DNA from: Atriophallophorus winterbourni
Taxonomy: Eukaryota > Platyhelminthes > Trematoda > Plagiorchiida > Microphallidae
Direction of reading: 5' to 3'
DNA: 64,000 bases
Assembly: GCA_013407085.1 (NCBI GenBank)
Contig: JACCGJ010024175.1
Location: 1 to 64,000, forward strand
Part shown: positions 9,598-21,310 of the stretch, piece by piece
Layout of the letters: the number at the start of each line of letters is the position of its first letter
How positions within the stretch are numbered: position 1 is the stretch's first letter
The notes under the pieces: generated by a model
Databases searched by the model: none
Told to the model about the DNA's origin: nothing
The model's input: the letters and a program-made list of their open reading frames with translations, nothing else
Made by a program: the position numbers and the translations under genes

Positions 9598-9789
9598 CGT
9601 CAAAATATGCTGCGTGTAGGGTATGCAGCGCTTTTTAAAGAACGGCCAGATGCCATGATTGGCTGAAAAATAAACGCATTCTGATTCGTGCCCCTTGAAC
9701 GGATTCTGATTGGTCAGATTCGTGCCCGTGGAAAGTAATTGTAACGGACACCGACTACAGGGGGCGAATGAAACTAAACGCTCTACCAC

Positions 9790-10699
9790 ATGTGGTGAGA
9801 GGGTAGCTACGTGGAAATTATTGGTCTATCTCAGAGCATGAGCGGTTAGCCAACGCACAATCTCATGCAAAAGCTCACTAAATTTCATGCAGCTTCACTA
9901 ATGGAACGTTTTCCTTGATGCACAATCACCAGCAACATTCCACTCGTCTCAACACAACAAATTTTTATCTCATTTGATCGCACTATGAAATATGGCCATG
10001 TCCAATTTACTGCCTCAGGTTAAGAAAGCCAATGGATGGGTAATAAAATATATATTTTGAAATTTGTTGAACAGCAAGTTTTGTTTCAGTGATAATTGTA
10101 TTCGACGTATTCTTCTACTCTCAAATTTATATCGCGATGTAGCAAGAGGCAGGAGATGACAACACCTGAAGAAGAGATAGCATTTAGGTTTATACTGTGC
10201 TTGTATAGGATATGAGAAGAGAATAATGTAAATACAAGCTTACGTATTCTTTGCAGGCTTCGTGACGCGTTGCCGCTAAAAATTATTAGTTTTCAGCCGT
10301 ATGATTTTCTTCCTCGTTTGGATCGTTTGATATAATTCGGAGCTGTAGGGTTTACCGGAAAGGAAAAGAGAATTAAAATCAGTAATGTGAAGACGATTGT
10401 CAGACGTTCGCGCTTTCAACCGAGAGTGTTGGTTAAGTTGACTGGAACAAAACTACACACGGCAACATGGTAAAGCAAGTTAATGAATAAAAACTTACAT
10501 GTGAAATGTATTCACCGGTGTATTGATCCACGTATAACGAATCATATTTTCAAACGATTACTGAAACGCAGACAGCGAGTTCAAATCCCATCGCGAATTA
10601 CTGGACACGAAAACTCACCATAAATGCACCGGGTCCCCGTGAGTCTAAACACAACATGATTGATTATATCATAGTTAACTGTGTAACATTTTATAAAAA
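9790..10699. other. Non-coding interval between the two transposase pseudogenes
   Basis: No reading frame of note. It is conserved in the second block (57,866-58,800), so it moved with the pair. It probably contains the 5' end of element A and the 3' end of element B. I could not find clear terminal inverted repeats. Confidence 0.6.
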
Positions 10700-13035
10700 T
10701 TCATTCAAAGATTTGCATGTAATCAAAGCACCACTTTTCTGTCACAACTGGCGGAGTAGTTAAACACTGAAGATGATACCACTGGTTACAGTAAGGCCAT
10801 TGCTACCATTCTATCGCTTTCCCAGCAAACTCAGGGGGTTCATCAGAATCACACTGACCACATACTTGTTTGGGGCCTAAGAATTCATGCACATCAACTG
10901 GTGGTAGTCGAGAGGTGGATGAGATTGGGTTTTGAGAAGAAGCTGCCCATCCTCGATCTTCGATCCGGCCATCGTGAACGCCTAATACCCGAACAACGTT
11001 GCTTTCCACAGCGGCAATCGTTGCTTCTTCATCGTAACTGGCTACCGGTGACGATATCTGACGATTGACGTCACTGGCCTCTATATTCAATAATGTTTCC
11101 ACTGGTATAGTGTCATAACGCACGGACGCGGGTGGCATATTGTCAAGGTCTAATCTTAAAGTGATTGGAGGCATTGGACAAGGACCAGTCGTATTTAGGA
11201 AGTTATTGATACTACGCATGAACAGATTGAAGTATGGTGGCTCTAATTTGCGGCGCAAACGATTTATAACATCATCTGTGTAAGATTGACCAGATGAAAA
11301 CACGCGATTAGTTCGCCTAGGAACGCCCCCAGAAGAAAATTTCACTGACATTGCATGATTATTACGGCGTAACCAGCACGGGGAAACCGGGAGTAAAGCT
11401 ACATCAGCGTTTTTCCAAATTGCAGCAGGAAGCACGTGCCTGCATGGCAACACTCGATCTACGAAAAAGGGACAAATGCATTTCCAATTTAGGCAGCATA
11501 CACCCCAAGAACGCGAGTCCATTACAATTACCATAATATCAGTGGCACCTGCTATTGTAACTGTTGAAGCAGTTACGTTGGCGGAGATGAGGTCTACGGC
11601 GTATGGCATGAGAACATCACACAACGAATCCAGTTCAGGATGGTTGTGTACGGGAACCCGCCTCATGCTATGCGACAAAATTTAGCGTTGTCAGTGCCAG
11701 ATAAGATACCCAACACCGATTTGGGATAACCGAATGGCCTCCCATTTTGCGATCTTACCACTAAGGCGATTCATTTTTACACATTTGTGCATCGCCTCTA
11801 CCATGTTCGTGTCCCAAAAACCGTGAGTGGCTACCTTAAGACTTCGGGCATTTGCCCACTTGCTGGAGCTGCCACAGTGTTGCCCTTTTAAGTACAGAAA
11901 GAACACTGGATCCGATCTCTGCACATTGATTAACGCAAAGGCGTACCGCTACAAACTCCTGTTACTTATTGCTACGCACACCCATTTAAGTGCCTCCCTT
12001 TGGGGGTTACGACGAGTGACATTCCGCAGAATGTGCACTCGTCAAAGCAGATGCGAAGCGTTGGGGAAAACGTCTTCAACAGCATTCGCTATCGCAGGGG
12101 CTCCATCGGACATAATGACACGAACGGCATTCCTATCACCGACGAAGTCAACAAAAGTTAGTAGGAATGTCTGCCTGTGTTGTTTCCCGCCACATAAATC
12201 ATAGTGCTACAGGAAGACTTTTTCTGTAGCCATCCACGATCATCAATTGATATGGAAAATATTTCTCACGATTAGTACGGAATGTACCATCGATGAGAAT
12301 AAAATCGGAAAAACAACTAAACAAACTTAGCATTTCTTTTTTACTGAAGATGAAATGCATCATCTCGTCTGTTTCGTCCAGCAGTAACCGTGCCGTTCCA
12401 GCGACGTTCAGTTCAGCTTCCATTCTGCGAATTTAGGCTGTGAAAAATGGATTATTATAAATATAGCCACTAATTAGTATTTTATCTTAATTGCATTTTA
12501 ACAACGATTACCTGGATTCTTTCGTCCTACCAGAACTCGGCGACGCATATTCCCAACGTCCCAGCCAGTAAGATTCTTCTCGAGTCTTCACATAATAACG
12601 AATAATGAATGACGAGTCTCCGCTTCCAAGCATCGGCTGAATGGCATCCAGTTCCGAAGGATTTAGTCGTTTGTTGCGGAAGTGCCACGATCCGGCTTCA
12701 CCAGTTAGTAATTCCTGGTTATGGACCATGTTACTAGTAGTGATACGAAATTGGACACCACGGCGACCAACGTTGAAATACGCTTCGCAATGTGTTGCGG
12801 TGGAAGTTCGACGACGAATTCCACGTGTAGGCCTCTGTACGGATCCTTTTCGTTGACACTCGTATTTCATTAATGTCAGCTGGCCCGCTGGATTTCTTTT
12901 GGAAGATCGTATGAAATAGTGGGTACCGGAAACTCGAGTGAATTCTGGCAGCATGTGGTTCAATTCCTCGAGACTTTCGAACAACCGGTTACAAATAGTA
13001 TGCTGAAAAAGCTCAATGATATCGTTAGGGCTCAT
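10700..13035 (-). pseudogene. Mutator-like transposase B, copy 1 (FAR1-like, DDE, SWIM, PHD-like)
   Basis: Domains in order on the minus strand. First an N-terminal FAR1-like module from 13,035 (MSPNDIIELF, HYFIRSSKRNPAG, YECQRKGSVQRPTRG). After a probable intron comes the DDE domain: first Asp in FILIDGTFRTN (about 12,290), second in VIMSDGAPAIANAVEDVFPN, and Glu in DTNMVEAMHKC (about 11,800). A SWIM finger WKCICPFFVDRVLPCRHVL follows near 11,450, then a C-terminal PHD-like finger with VCGQCDSDEPP and CNQWYHLQC. A stop replaces the Cys of the usual CxxH motif after HLL, and several further stops and a TAG at 10,801 break it. SWIM and PHD-like fingers are expected to bind DNA or protein. Confidence 0.85.
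12424..12511 (-). other. Probable intron in transposase B
   Basis: On the minus strand the frame ...VGRKNPG meets CAG/GTAATC at 12,512/12,511, and a pyrimidine-rich TTTTTCACAG lies 73 bases further on, with other AG choices at 12,425 and 12,417. The frame resumes with AELNVAGTARLLLDE. The same donor and acceptors are kept in copy 2 (about 60.5-60.6 kb). Which AG is used is uncertain. Confidence 0.55.
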
Positions 13036-13044
13036 AATTACCAA

Positions 13045-13560
13045 AGTGATCCCTGATCCGTGCGAGGAGTTTTAGTTGACCTAGAATGAATAATTTTAGC
13101 CAATCAAATAACCGGTTTCGAGAAGCGACGAATCAGATTTCAATTGAACCCGTATGAAGGTATTTTGTATTTGATCTACTGACAAATGACAAGTAGGCAG
13201 ATACAATTTCAGAGCACGGGGACCTCGAACGTTTGCTACAATATCGTTATTCCACAGTTTGCTCACGTGCGCAAACTTTTTCCAATAGCTAACTGTTCTA
13301 CGTTCTTTGCCATCATTGCAAAGATCGCGTCGAGCTACGTATTTCGATACTTGTTTCTGTGTTCTATCTTATGTGGTTAACGAGTTACAGTGGATTATGT
13401 AATACATAACGAAATCACGGGTTCCAAAACAGTCACCTCGACCCGTCGAACAAAAACCCATCACACAGCCGAACAACCCTTTTCTGGCTACTAACATGTT
13501 TGACCGCTTCAGGAGATCCAACATACAGACAATAAAATCGATCGACAGCGACATGGAACC
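13045..13560. other. Non-coding interval 5' of transposase B and of the CR1 LINE
   Basis: Divergent gap between minus-strand transposase B and the plus-strand LINE. It is kept in copy 2 (61,141-61,650). It must hold the 5' end of element B and the LINE's 5' UTR, but I see no promoter that I can name. Confidence 0.5.
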
Positions 13561-13659
13561 AACGTGACCTCATTACCAAAGGCCTGGATCCGGCGAACGC
13601 AACAATGGTCACGGCCGGCCCAGCTGATAGGACGAATCTCGACACGCAGAATTGTCCCG

Positions 13660-14909
13660 AAGTCACGTGCAAAGCATGTGAACAACCGGTGATTCCCATG
13701 GCGCATAAAGTATTAACGTTTTTTGTCTATGGGTAAAATCCATGGGATAAGTGACCGTAATTTAGCCCCTGATTCGATAGCAATTTTAAATAATGCAAAG
13801 GTTCCAGGTGCCTGCTATGTTCGTGTTCGTTGCAAAGCTCAATCTTTGCACGATGCCGATACTTTTAAAACCAAATTAGAAAATAGAATGGCCGGTTTGG
13901 AGTTGGACCCTCGACGTGTGGAAGAAATATTGGTAATTCATGTGAGTACGCAAGTGATCACTGATGTAAACCATCATATCAATACAACGATTTCGGAACC
14001 ACCATTGAATGAATCTGAGACTAAAGCTATTTGTGTGCCAATAAATAAAAAAGCAGGGTTAATCCCGTTTTGGAATCAATTAAAACGACCAGTGAAGTAG
14101 GAAATTCTTACAGAGATATGCTGTTACGGTCGACCTCAGCTGTGCACTCCGGAACTGCTGTACCCGACTCAGAAAATCAAGCACCAAATGGTTTTAATTC
14201 GACAAAATCTGACTTTCCGGTACGCAAAAAGAACTCCCTATACGCACTGCGCGTGATATGTACGAACGTTAGCGAGTCCCAAGAAAGCCTGTTTGATAGC
14301 AAACAGAAACAGGATGTCGAAAAATGGTCTGAACTTTGCCACCTATTGCAAATTGAACATGTAACCGCAGAAAAAGTGACTCGTCTAACTCACCATTCAA
14401 CTTCAGCTCATATTGGTCAACCTCGCTTGCTGAAGATAACACTAAAATGCGAGGCTGATATCGAGAACGTATTGCTGAATGCGTACATACACAAGACAGA
14501 TTCCGACTCAAACTGCCGCATATATCCCGATGTACCATGGTGGGAAAGGAAGGGTAGCTTGAACGCCAGGGAACAAACGGTATCGCGAAGTATAGTTCTA
14601 CCTTGTGTACCAGAAAATACTTCTAGAGCATCAAATCAGGAAACCGTTGAGCACGACGTCAATCAATGACGCTACATTGCGTGTACTCTAGATATTTCTA
14701 ATGCCGTTGTTGTGGATACTTTTCGAGTTCCTTTTTCGTCAAAATATAATGGGGATGGACCGAAACCTCTTAAGATTACGTTCTTGACCAGCGCTATGGG
14801 TGAAATAGTAAGGTTGGAATGGATAAAGGAAAACGAACACTACCCAAGGATGTTAGACTTAGCCACCCAAAGCAAGTCAAACACTCTCGCGTCTGGAAAC
14901 AGCGGATAG
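13660..14909 (+). pseudogene. CR1 ORF1 (zinc-finger and esterase-like RNA-binding protein), broken
   Basis: A Cys-rich start (VTCKACEQPVIPMAHKVL, about 13,660) is followed after a stop by the frame from 13,723 (IHGISDRNLAPDSIAILNN, VPGACYVRVRC), which resembles the PHD-like N-terminus of CR1 ORF1. A frameshift near 14,080 leads into 14,070-14,669. That part has LLKITLKCEADIENVLLNA and YPDVPWWERKGS. A TGA at 14,668 (TGG in copy 2) interrupts before VVVDTFRVPFSSKY and GPKPLKITFLTSAMGEIVR. ORF1 proteins of this clade bind the element's RNA. Confidence 0.78.
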
Positions 14910-15175
14910 CAGAGTTTCCATTCAAATGGAAGAAATCAATACATCGAAAACGTAGTAGGTCCGGCTCAAATTGAGTCGGACTGAGCAATTCACACCGAAA
15001 CCTAATTGTCCATTCAAGCAGGCGGCGACCAATAAGAAGCACACATGTTGTACCATTTTAGACACTGACTATTCCGAGGGATCCGGCATTACACGGTTTA
15101 ACGTCTTATCACATTCCACATGATTGATCACTGCTTGTTAAGTCAGACTCAAAAGAAGCCGGACCAATAACATCA

Positions 15176-15871
15176 GTGTACACCCCGTCATTACTCACGA
15201 AAAATACGATTAAGTGCATCAATACAAACGCGAACATCCTTTCCAACAAATTAATCGAATTGTCCGAGATTTGTAATGAAACGGGGCCAACCATAGTTCC
15301 AATAACTGAAACGTGGTTCCATGCCTCATTGTCTGATAATGAACAATCTTTGCCCAACATGTCTCTATTCCAGCGTGGCTGTTTAGGCGATGGCGGAGAA
15401 GCAGCACTCTACTTCAAGCAATCGTTTATCTGCATTATTGGAGTGATCTATCGTTCTCCAACAGCAACTCTCGACCTAAACAATAAACCGATTAATGCTT
15501 TGCGCTATGTAATAACGCGGTACAATACGTAAATATTGATAATGGGGGATTTCAACTTTTCCTAGCTCTATCGCCGGAATGATCATTCATCAGAGACACT
15601 TGAAAATGAACTTCGAGCCGTCTTGGATTACGCACCCCTTTATAACCACGTTTTTGGATTTACTTGTATGAGGGGAACAGACCAGCCTTCTATCTTGGAC
15701 TTAATACTTACATCAGATTCCACAGGTGTAGAGAATATCGTTTATAAACCGCCAATTGGACAAAGCGATCACGTTGTCCTAGAATTCGAGTACGTTTGTA
15801 GATCTAGGCGCAACAGTGACAAAACGAAATGCGTCAGAAGGGTGAACTACCGTGATCTGTGTGCCGAGTAA
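15176..15871 (+). pseudogene. CR1 ORF2 endonuclease domain, broken
   Basis: AP-endonuclease-like domain. It shows an INTNANILSNKLIELSEIC start, the catalytic ITETWF (about 15,304), a GVIYRSP block, IMGDFNF at about 15,541 and the GQSDHVVLEFEYV end (about 15,770) with the catalytic SDH. Stops after NNKPINALRYVITRYNT and DFNFS break it. This domain nicks target DNA for LINE insertion. About 445 bp covering its start are missing from copy 2. Confidence 0.82.
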
Positions 15872-15967
15872 CAAAGCACTAGTTTCGCACAACTGGATTA
15901 CTCCTATCCGAATAGTCATTAACAATCTCTCTTACAGCACCTGAAATCTATACTGAAGGAACATTCA

Positions 15968-17837
15968 ATGTTTGTTTTGAAGAAAGCGTTTCAACGTAAT
16001 AAATGTTTACTAAGAAGCAGGACTAAAAAGTGGATGAAACAAAGGGCAGTAGCATGGGAGTTTCACAAGGCTACCAACACAGCTGATACTTGGGCACAAT
16101 TTACACGATTGCGAAACAAAGTTATCAGCTTAATTCGAGATGATAAACAAGCTTTCCAATCGCAATTGATTTATCAGACGCACCAGAATCCGGAGCTCTT
16201 ATATAGACTTGTACAAGATAGAACGAATATTAAACCAGGCATCTTTACCCTAAAAACTTCGTCCGGCTTTATAGAATCCATTAATGAAACCGCTGATGTG
16301 TTAATAGACTTTTATGCCGAAGGAGCCTGATCAGAATCCAATCATTCGACTTGACCGACCGACCTTGAGTGAAGTATTGATTACTGCGCTGATGGTAGCG
16401 CAGCACTTACGAAAATTATTCGTAAAGAAATCTACAGGACCAGACGAGATAACTCCAAAGATGCTCAAAACCTGTGATGCGCAGCGATATGAAACTCTAT
16501 CTTGCATCTTTAATAATTTGTTCAAAGCTGGCGTAGAGACAAAAGACTGGAAACTGGGACAAACAATACGCATTTACAGAGGTGGTTGCAGTTCTGAAGT
16601 TAAAAATTACAGGCCGGTGACATTGCTGTCTTCGGAATCAAAAGATTTGAGCGAAAAATAACCGCAGAAATAGTGCGACATTTGGAAATGAACCAACTTT
16701 TGGCAGTTTCCCAACATGGATTTCGCAGAAATCGCTCTTGTCTAACAAATTTGCTGACAAGCTTAGATGATTGGACGAGGGTTGTAGGTGCGGGGGCTGT
16801 ATTCATGCGTGCTACCTGGACATTTATGAAGCGTTCGACAGAGTTGATTATAAATTACTCTTTAACAAGCTAAAGAAACACGGTATTGTTGGAAGACTAT
16901 ACGAATTGATAAGAGATTACCTCAGCAACAGACACATCTGAGTTCGTGTGGAAGGCCTATTATCGAAGAACATCGATGTCATTAGCGGTCTTCCACAAGG
17001 CTCAATGCTTGGACCAATACTTTTCCTAGTCTATATGAACGATATACCAATACCAAATGATAGTAAGATGGTATTGTATGCTGACAATATAAAAGTATGG
17101 AGGCAAATCAGAAATGCTGACGATTGCATTTTTATGCAAAAACGATTTGAATGCTTTGCACATCTGGTCATCCGAAAATAAATTGTCATTGAATATGCAA
17201 AAGTTGAAGATGATTTAGATCGGACGCGAAATTGGCTTATCCTATCAATACAAGCTCGGCGACAGAAACCTGGAGTAGACCGAAGAAGAAAAGGACCTGG
17301 GTGTCTGGATCTGCGGTAGTTTGAAAAATGGTCTACAATGCAAAACCGTTTACAGAAGCGCGTCTCGGCTGCTCGGCCTGTTACGGTGGATATTTGGACG
17401 TTTTCCCCCAGGGTGTTTTCTTCGCATGATGAATACATATACACACCCGGTTCTAGACTATGCCGCACAAGCCTGGACACCATGGCTCCAAAAAGACATC
17501 TTACTTCTGGATCGCATATATCAGAGAGCTTCTAAGCTGGTCATTGGACTCGAAAATACGCCATTCTTCAGGCGGCTCAGACGACTGGAGCTGAGGACAC
17601 TTACACAAAGAAGAATGCGAGGTGATCTCATCCTCGCATACAAAATACTATGGTTTCCCACCCCCTGGATATATTATTCCACCTTCGAACTTCCAGCAAC
17701 AGCCGCTGCCAGGCTGCAAGTTAGAAATACCAGTTTCCAAACGGAACTGTCGCAGGTATTTTTATTCGGTACGTGTGTGCTTTGTTTGGAATTCCCTGCC
17801 TGCCGATTTAGTGAGCTCAAACACTTTATCTATATTC
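15968..17837 (+). pseudogene. CR1 ORF2 reverse transcriptase, broken; YADD changed to YADN
   Basis: Pieces in three frames. SRTKKWMKQRAVAWEF and the LLYRLVQDRTNIKPG block (15,968-16,330) come first, followed by KKSTGPDEITPKMLK and VKNYRPVTLLSSESK (16,314-16,661). SQHGFRRNRSCLTNLL, a shifted motif A, and SGLPQGSMLGPILFLVYMND come next. Motif C is LYADNIKVW at about 17,080, where the second catalytic Asp has become Asn. The C-terminal blocks are LLRWIFGRF and IYQRASKLVIGLE (17,321-17,640) and VRVCFVWNSLPADLVSSN (17,770-17,837). Both the frames and the catalytic loss make it inactive. Confidence 0.85.
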
Positions 17838-18165
17838 AAATCAAAACTTAACAAGTATATGAGAGCTAATCCGAATTTTGCTTCAAAATATTAATAAACT
17901 ATCATCGTTCCATTGATTTCGATTTTATTTATACATATATATATACATTTGTACATATAGTTCCACTCTATGGTTATTGTAAAGTTAATTGCTTTTTCAA
18001 ACATAAATCTTGAATCTTGACAGACTGAGGAAATACAAATCCATGAAGAACAAGCGAGGTGCGACATCAACATTGGGCAGCAACTAGCAGATGACCTGCA
18101 GAAAGCAATTAAGATAACAACGGGCCGAGCAAAAATGAAGAAGCGAAGAACACTTGACCTGAAAT

Positions 18166-19342
18166 TTGCAACGAATTACGCCTAATGAATGGGATAATGA
18201 CGCCGAGACGTGGGTGAGGAATCTCTTAACAAAGCAATTGACAACGACCGAAAAGCGGGTGCTTGCGAAAGGACTAAAATTTAATAATCGGGATGCCGAC
18301 ACAAGTGAATTCTTAGCGGGTCTGGAAGATATAATCAAATCTCAAGATATGAATCAAGACACAAGAGAAAATGTTTGGCTAAAAATCATTCCCGTATTGC
18401 CGAGAAACGCAGACCACCCAATGTTTAGCTAGGAAGAAAGGAAAGACATCAAACAGCTTAAAAACGACCGGAACATAGTCATTTCTCCCGCAGACAGAGG
18501 GCGAATGACGGTAGTTATGGATAAAGCTGATTACATCGAGGAAGCTGAAGAATGGCAGCGGGACATGACCACCTACCGACAGGTCAGCATGGATGAAACG
18601 AAACGACTAGAAAAATAGATTAACGCTTCTCCAAGACACATATTTCGAGTGGTGAATATTTTCAAATGAAATCGGAAGATTCCTCAATCCCGCGATTCTA
18701 CGGTTTACGAAGTGTGCACAACGAATTTATCCCACTAGGTCCAATCGTTTCACTGCCTGGAGCACCTACGCATAGATTGTCAACTGAACTCCTATATCTC
18801 GTCAGATGCTTAGACAATTCCGTACACTCGGCAAAAGAATATCTCAAAAAACTGCAAAAACTTGAAGATAACTGACGACGGTCTCCTTAGATGTCACCGC
18901 CCTATTTACGTCGATCGACCTTACATTGGCCAAGCAAACAATGTCATCGCTGCTAACGGAACACGCAACAACGTATGGCGGAAATCGAATAACACATGAG
19001 GAACTAATGACGCTCTTCGATATTTGTCTTCACACTCAATTCAAGATCTATGGAAAATTGTATGAGCAGATCAAAGGAACTCCAATCGGGTCGCCTATCT
19101 CTGGACCGATAGCCGAAGCAGTAATGCAGAGATTTGAACGCATTGCCGTTTCTCTAATAGAACCAAAATTTTGGGCACGCTACGTGGACGACACTTTCGT
19201 CATAATCAAGAAATCGCAAGTCGAATGCGCTCATAGGCTACTGAATTGTGACTTCACAGGATTAAAGTTCACGAAAGAAACTGAAATCAATAAATGCCTA
19301 CCGTTCTCGGATTTCCTCTTAACTAGAAGCGATACAGCATAA
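18166..19342 (+). pseudogene. PLE A reverse transcriptase region
   Basis: LTTTEKRVLAKGLKFNNR (about 18,240) is the conserved PLE N-terminal block. NIVISPADRGRMTVVMDKA (about 18,475) is the block just before RT motif 1 in PLEs. It continues with SIPRFYGLRSVHNEFIPLGP, then IKGTPIGSPISGPIAEAVM (about 19,070), and motif C as RYVDDTFVIIKK (about 19,180) with both catalytic Asp. LPFSDFLLT ends this part at 19,342. Stops at 18,430, 18,616 and 18,873 split it. PLE RTs are related to telomerase. Confidence 0.85.
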
Positions 19343-19689
19343 TTCCAAACAATTGTCTATCGGAAGCACACATATACGGACAAATCCTAAACTTCAAAAG
19401 CAAGCATCCGATTGCACACAAAAGGAGCTGCGTACGAGCGCTGTTCAACCGAGCGTTGACGCAACGCAAATCGTCTGAAACACTGATAGATGAAGAAAGA
19501 TAACTTTACAAGGTTTCCAAGAAATAGGGTTACCCAAAGAACTTTATTCCAACATACAAATCGCCAAGAAGCTGTTCTACGGAGCAACCACACGCACAGG
19601 TTAGGAAAACCTTACCAAACATTGAACATGTTTCAGAAATCGCTGCAAGCATACTGCGACCACATGCAATCAACATTGCCCAAAGACCT

Positions 19690-20118
19690 ACGCGAACACT
19701 CCTCAATCAGCTGTGCAAATTGAAAGACGGCTTAAAAGAAGCAGACAAAACAAACGTGGTCTACAATATCCTATGCGCGGATTGTGAGATGCATTACGTG
19801 GGACAAACCGGAAGCAGACTGGTTATCATACTGAGTGAAAATCAATCAACGGTGAGGAGGCACGATCACAAATCGCTACTATCAATTCACGTAGAACACG
19901 AAGGACATCAATTCAACTGGAAAGAAACCAAAGTCATTGCAAGGGGTCGCACGCGCCACAAACGGGAATTCCTCGAAGCGTGGCACTCCAAAACGCGGTC
20001 ATTGAATCAACACGTTCAATTGGACGGCATGTGTGTGCCAATGAGGAACCGAACATTAAGCCGTGTGACCTTGAGAGCAACCAATGACGAGGAAAGTAAC
20101 AGAACGGTTAGCGTATAA
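19690..20118 (+). pseudogene. PLE A GIY-YIG endonuclease domain
   Basis: After a TGA at 19,723 the frame reads KTNVVYNILCADCEMHYVG then QTGSRL. This is the Cys-x2-Cys linker plus the GIY-YIG core of PLE endonucleases (VYNI and YVGQTG). HVEHEGHQFNWKETKVIAR and an EFLEAWHSKT block follow, supplying the expected acidic residue. The frame ends at 20,118. The core itself looks intact in this copy, but the upstream RT is broken. Confidence 0.85.
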
Positions 20119-20163
20119 AAATCAGAAAACATGACGATTACGAACACTTCACAAGAAGCTCAG

Positions 20164-20203
20164 CTGACGATGTCATCTAGCTTGGTGACGAAACGTCCTA
20201 CTG
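20164..20203 (+). ncRNA. Hammerhead ribozyme downstream of PLE A
   Basis: CTGACGA (20,164-20,170), one unpaired T, a 6-bp stem II (GTCATC 20,172-20,177 with GGTGAC 20,184-20,189), GAAA (20,190-20,193), then CGTC with the classic GTC cleavage triplet ending at 20,197. Stem III is minimal (A-C with G-T). Stem I adjacent to the core has only two clear pairs. The one-base offset before stem II is shared with the other PLE ribozymes here. Hammerheads are known in PLEs, usually with a very short stem III that works better as a dimer. Confidence 0.6.
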
Positions 20204-20577
20204 CTAAAATGCCAACTCAGCGAACACACAGCGCACAACATCCGATCCCTGAGCTACAATTATTCGCTTCAAAATCAAACGAATTCCAGCGAGACACGCT
20301 CAAGTATGCCAGACGATGGGAAACATATAGCCATCGAGCAGCATCAACGAACGAGCAGCTTTTCTTTCCACACGGATGCTAACAAAACCTACTAACGCCG
20401 AAATGCTTGCAACATCGTCCACCCCTCAATCATCTACGGGCAATAAAACTATTGGAGAAACAACATCGCGAATGGATTCATGGATTCAAGTATTTAAAAA
20501 GTTAATACTTAACAACACCACAGGATTACGGTATGAATAAAAACATGAAAATTAGAATAGTATAAAAGCAATAGAGA

Positions 20578-21310
20578 ATATCAAATTTCAAGCTCACGAA
20601 TGATGTTCGTTTGCAAGTGCAAGTCCAATTTCGCTTTAAAAATCGCCAGGCAAGGAGAGTACATCACATGTTGGGGTAGGGAATTCCAAATAAATATAGC
20701 ACGTATGGCGAAAAAATGCCGCCGACAATCAATACGGAAACTTGGAACGTATAGGGATAAGGTATGTCCGCGTGTCACTTTCCCTTCACAAAAATCAACT
20801 AAGTGTTTTAGTGGATGTCCTTTAGTAGCCACAATACTATAGGTCAAAATAATATCGCGTCCAATCCTCATTTGGGTAACGTCGCATAGACCCAGATGTC
20901 GCAAACTTTCGGTGTAAGGAACATTGCGAAGACCCATCACTAACTTTGTCGCTCTACGATAGATTTTATCGAGGAGATCAATATCTTTACGCAGCCAAGG
21001 AGCCCAGACCGATACCGCATACTCTATCGTAGGGCGAAGGTAGACATTCATTATCCTTGGTAATGTTACCAGAGAGAATCTTCCAAATATTCTTCGAACG
21101 ATACCTAACAATCTGTTGGCCCGTCGATATATAATCTGGCAGTGCACTGTGCTCTTCAGGATTCCGCTAATCCACATTCCAAGATCTTTTTCTAGCGAGC
21201 TTCATGCTAGGTTTTCAGTTCCCAATCGATATGTCCAGGGAACACTCTTGCCAAGATGGAGCATCTTACTTTTCTGTATGTTGAATGACATGTCATACAT
21301 GCGACATAAG
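20578..21310 (-). pseudogene. CR1-type LINE, RT C-terminal fragment, minus strand
   Basis: On the minus strand, after LGMWISGILKST, it shows ANRLLGIVRRIFGRF, IYRRATKLVMGLRNVP and FRIDCRRHFFAIRAIFIWNSLP, ending ...LHLQTN. This is the part of ORF2 downstream of the RT core. The 5' part with the catalytic motifs is absent and the 3' UTR is lost after about 20,578, where PLE A sequence begins. It may be cut at both ends. Confidence 0.82.

Larger units (their letters stand above)
8273..16350. repeat. Large duplicated block, copy 1
   Basis: From AACCCACTAGCATGG at 8,273 to at least 16,350 this matches 55,109-64,000 in the same order and orientation. It holds a minus-strand Mutator-like pseudogene (A), a second one (B), and the 5' half of a plus-strand CR1 LINE. 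Differences are mainly indels. This copy has the A element's N-terminal half where copy 2 has its C-terminal half, lacks about 0.9 kb present near 57 kb, and keeps about 445 bp of LINE (14,941-15,385) lost from copy 2. Copy 2 continues beyond the window. Confidence 0.9.
13561..18019 (+). mobile_element. CR1-type LINE, near full length, degenerate
   Basis: Contains ORF1, endonuclease, reverse transcriptase, 3' UTR and a CTTGAATCTTGA tail ending at about 18,019. It is the most complete LINE in the window, although every coding part is broken. The tail type (TCTTGAA) and the end of ORF2 match the fragments at 34.4 and 36.6 kb, so these form a subfamily apart from the TTGAA-tailed ones. Its first 2.8 kb lie in the duplicated block. 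Confidence 0.85.
18020..20570 (+). mobile_element. Penelope-like element A (RT plus GIY-YIG), degenerate
   Basis: Starts directly after the LINE tail. It carries the PLE coding order (N-terminal region, RT, GIY-YIG endonuclease) and a hammerhead downstream at 20,164. Coding parts are below. It is a different subfamily from the three other PLEs in the window (35-50 kb): its protein blocks and its ribozyme stem II sequence are distinct. Confidence 0.85.

Noticed and set aside
11827..12204. 125-residue plus-strand frame, and its copy at 59,963-60,307
   Set aside because: It lies opposite the Mutator-like DDE domain, which has clear family motifs on the minus strand. The plus-strand frame is a shadow.
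13433..13699. Minus-strand frames near the LINE start
   Set aside because: They overlap the Cys-rich start of LINE ORF1 on the plus strand and have no family features.
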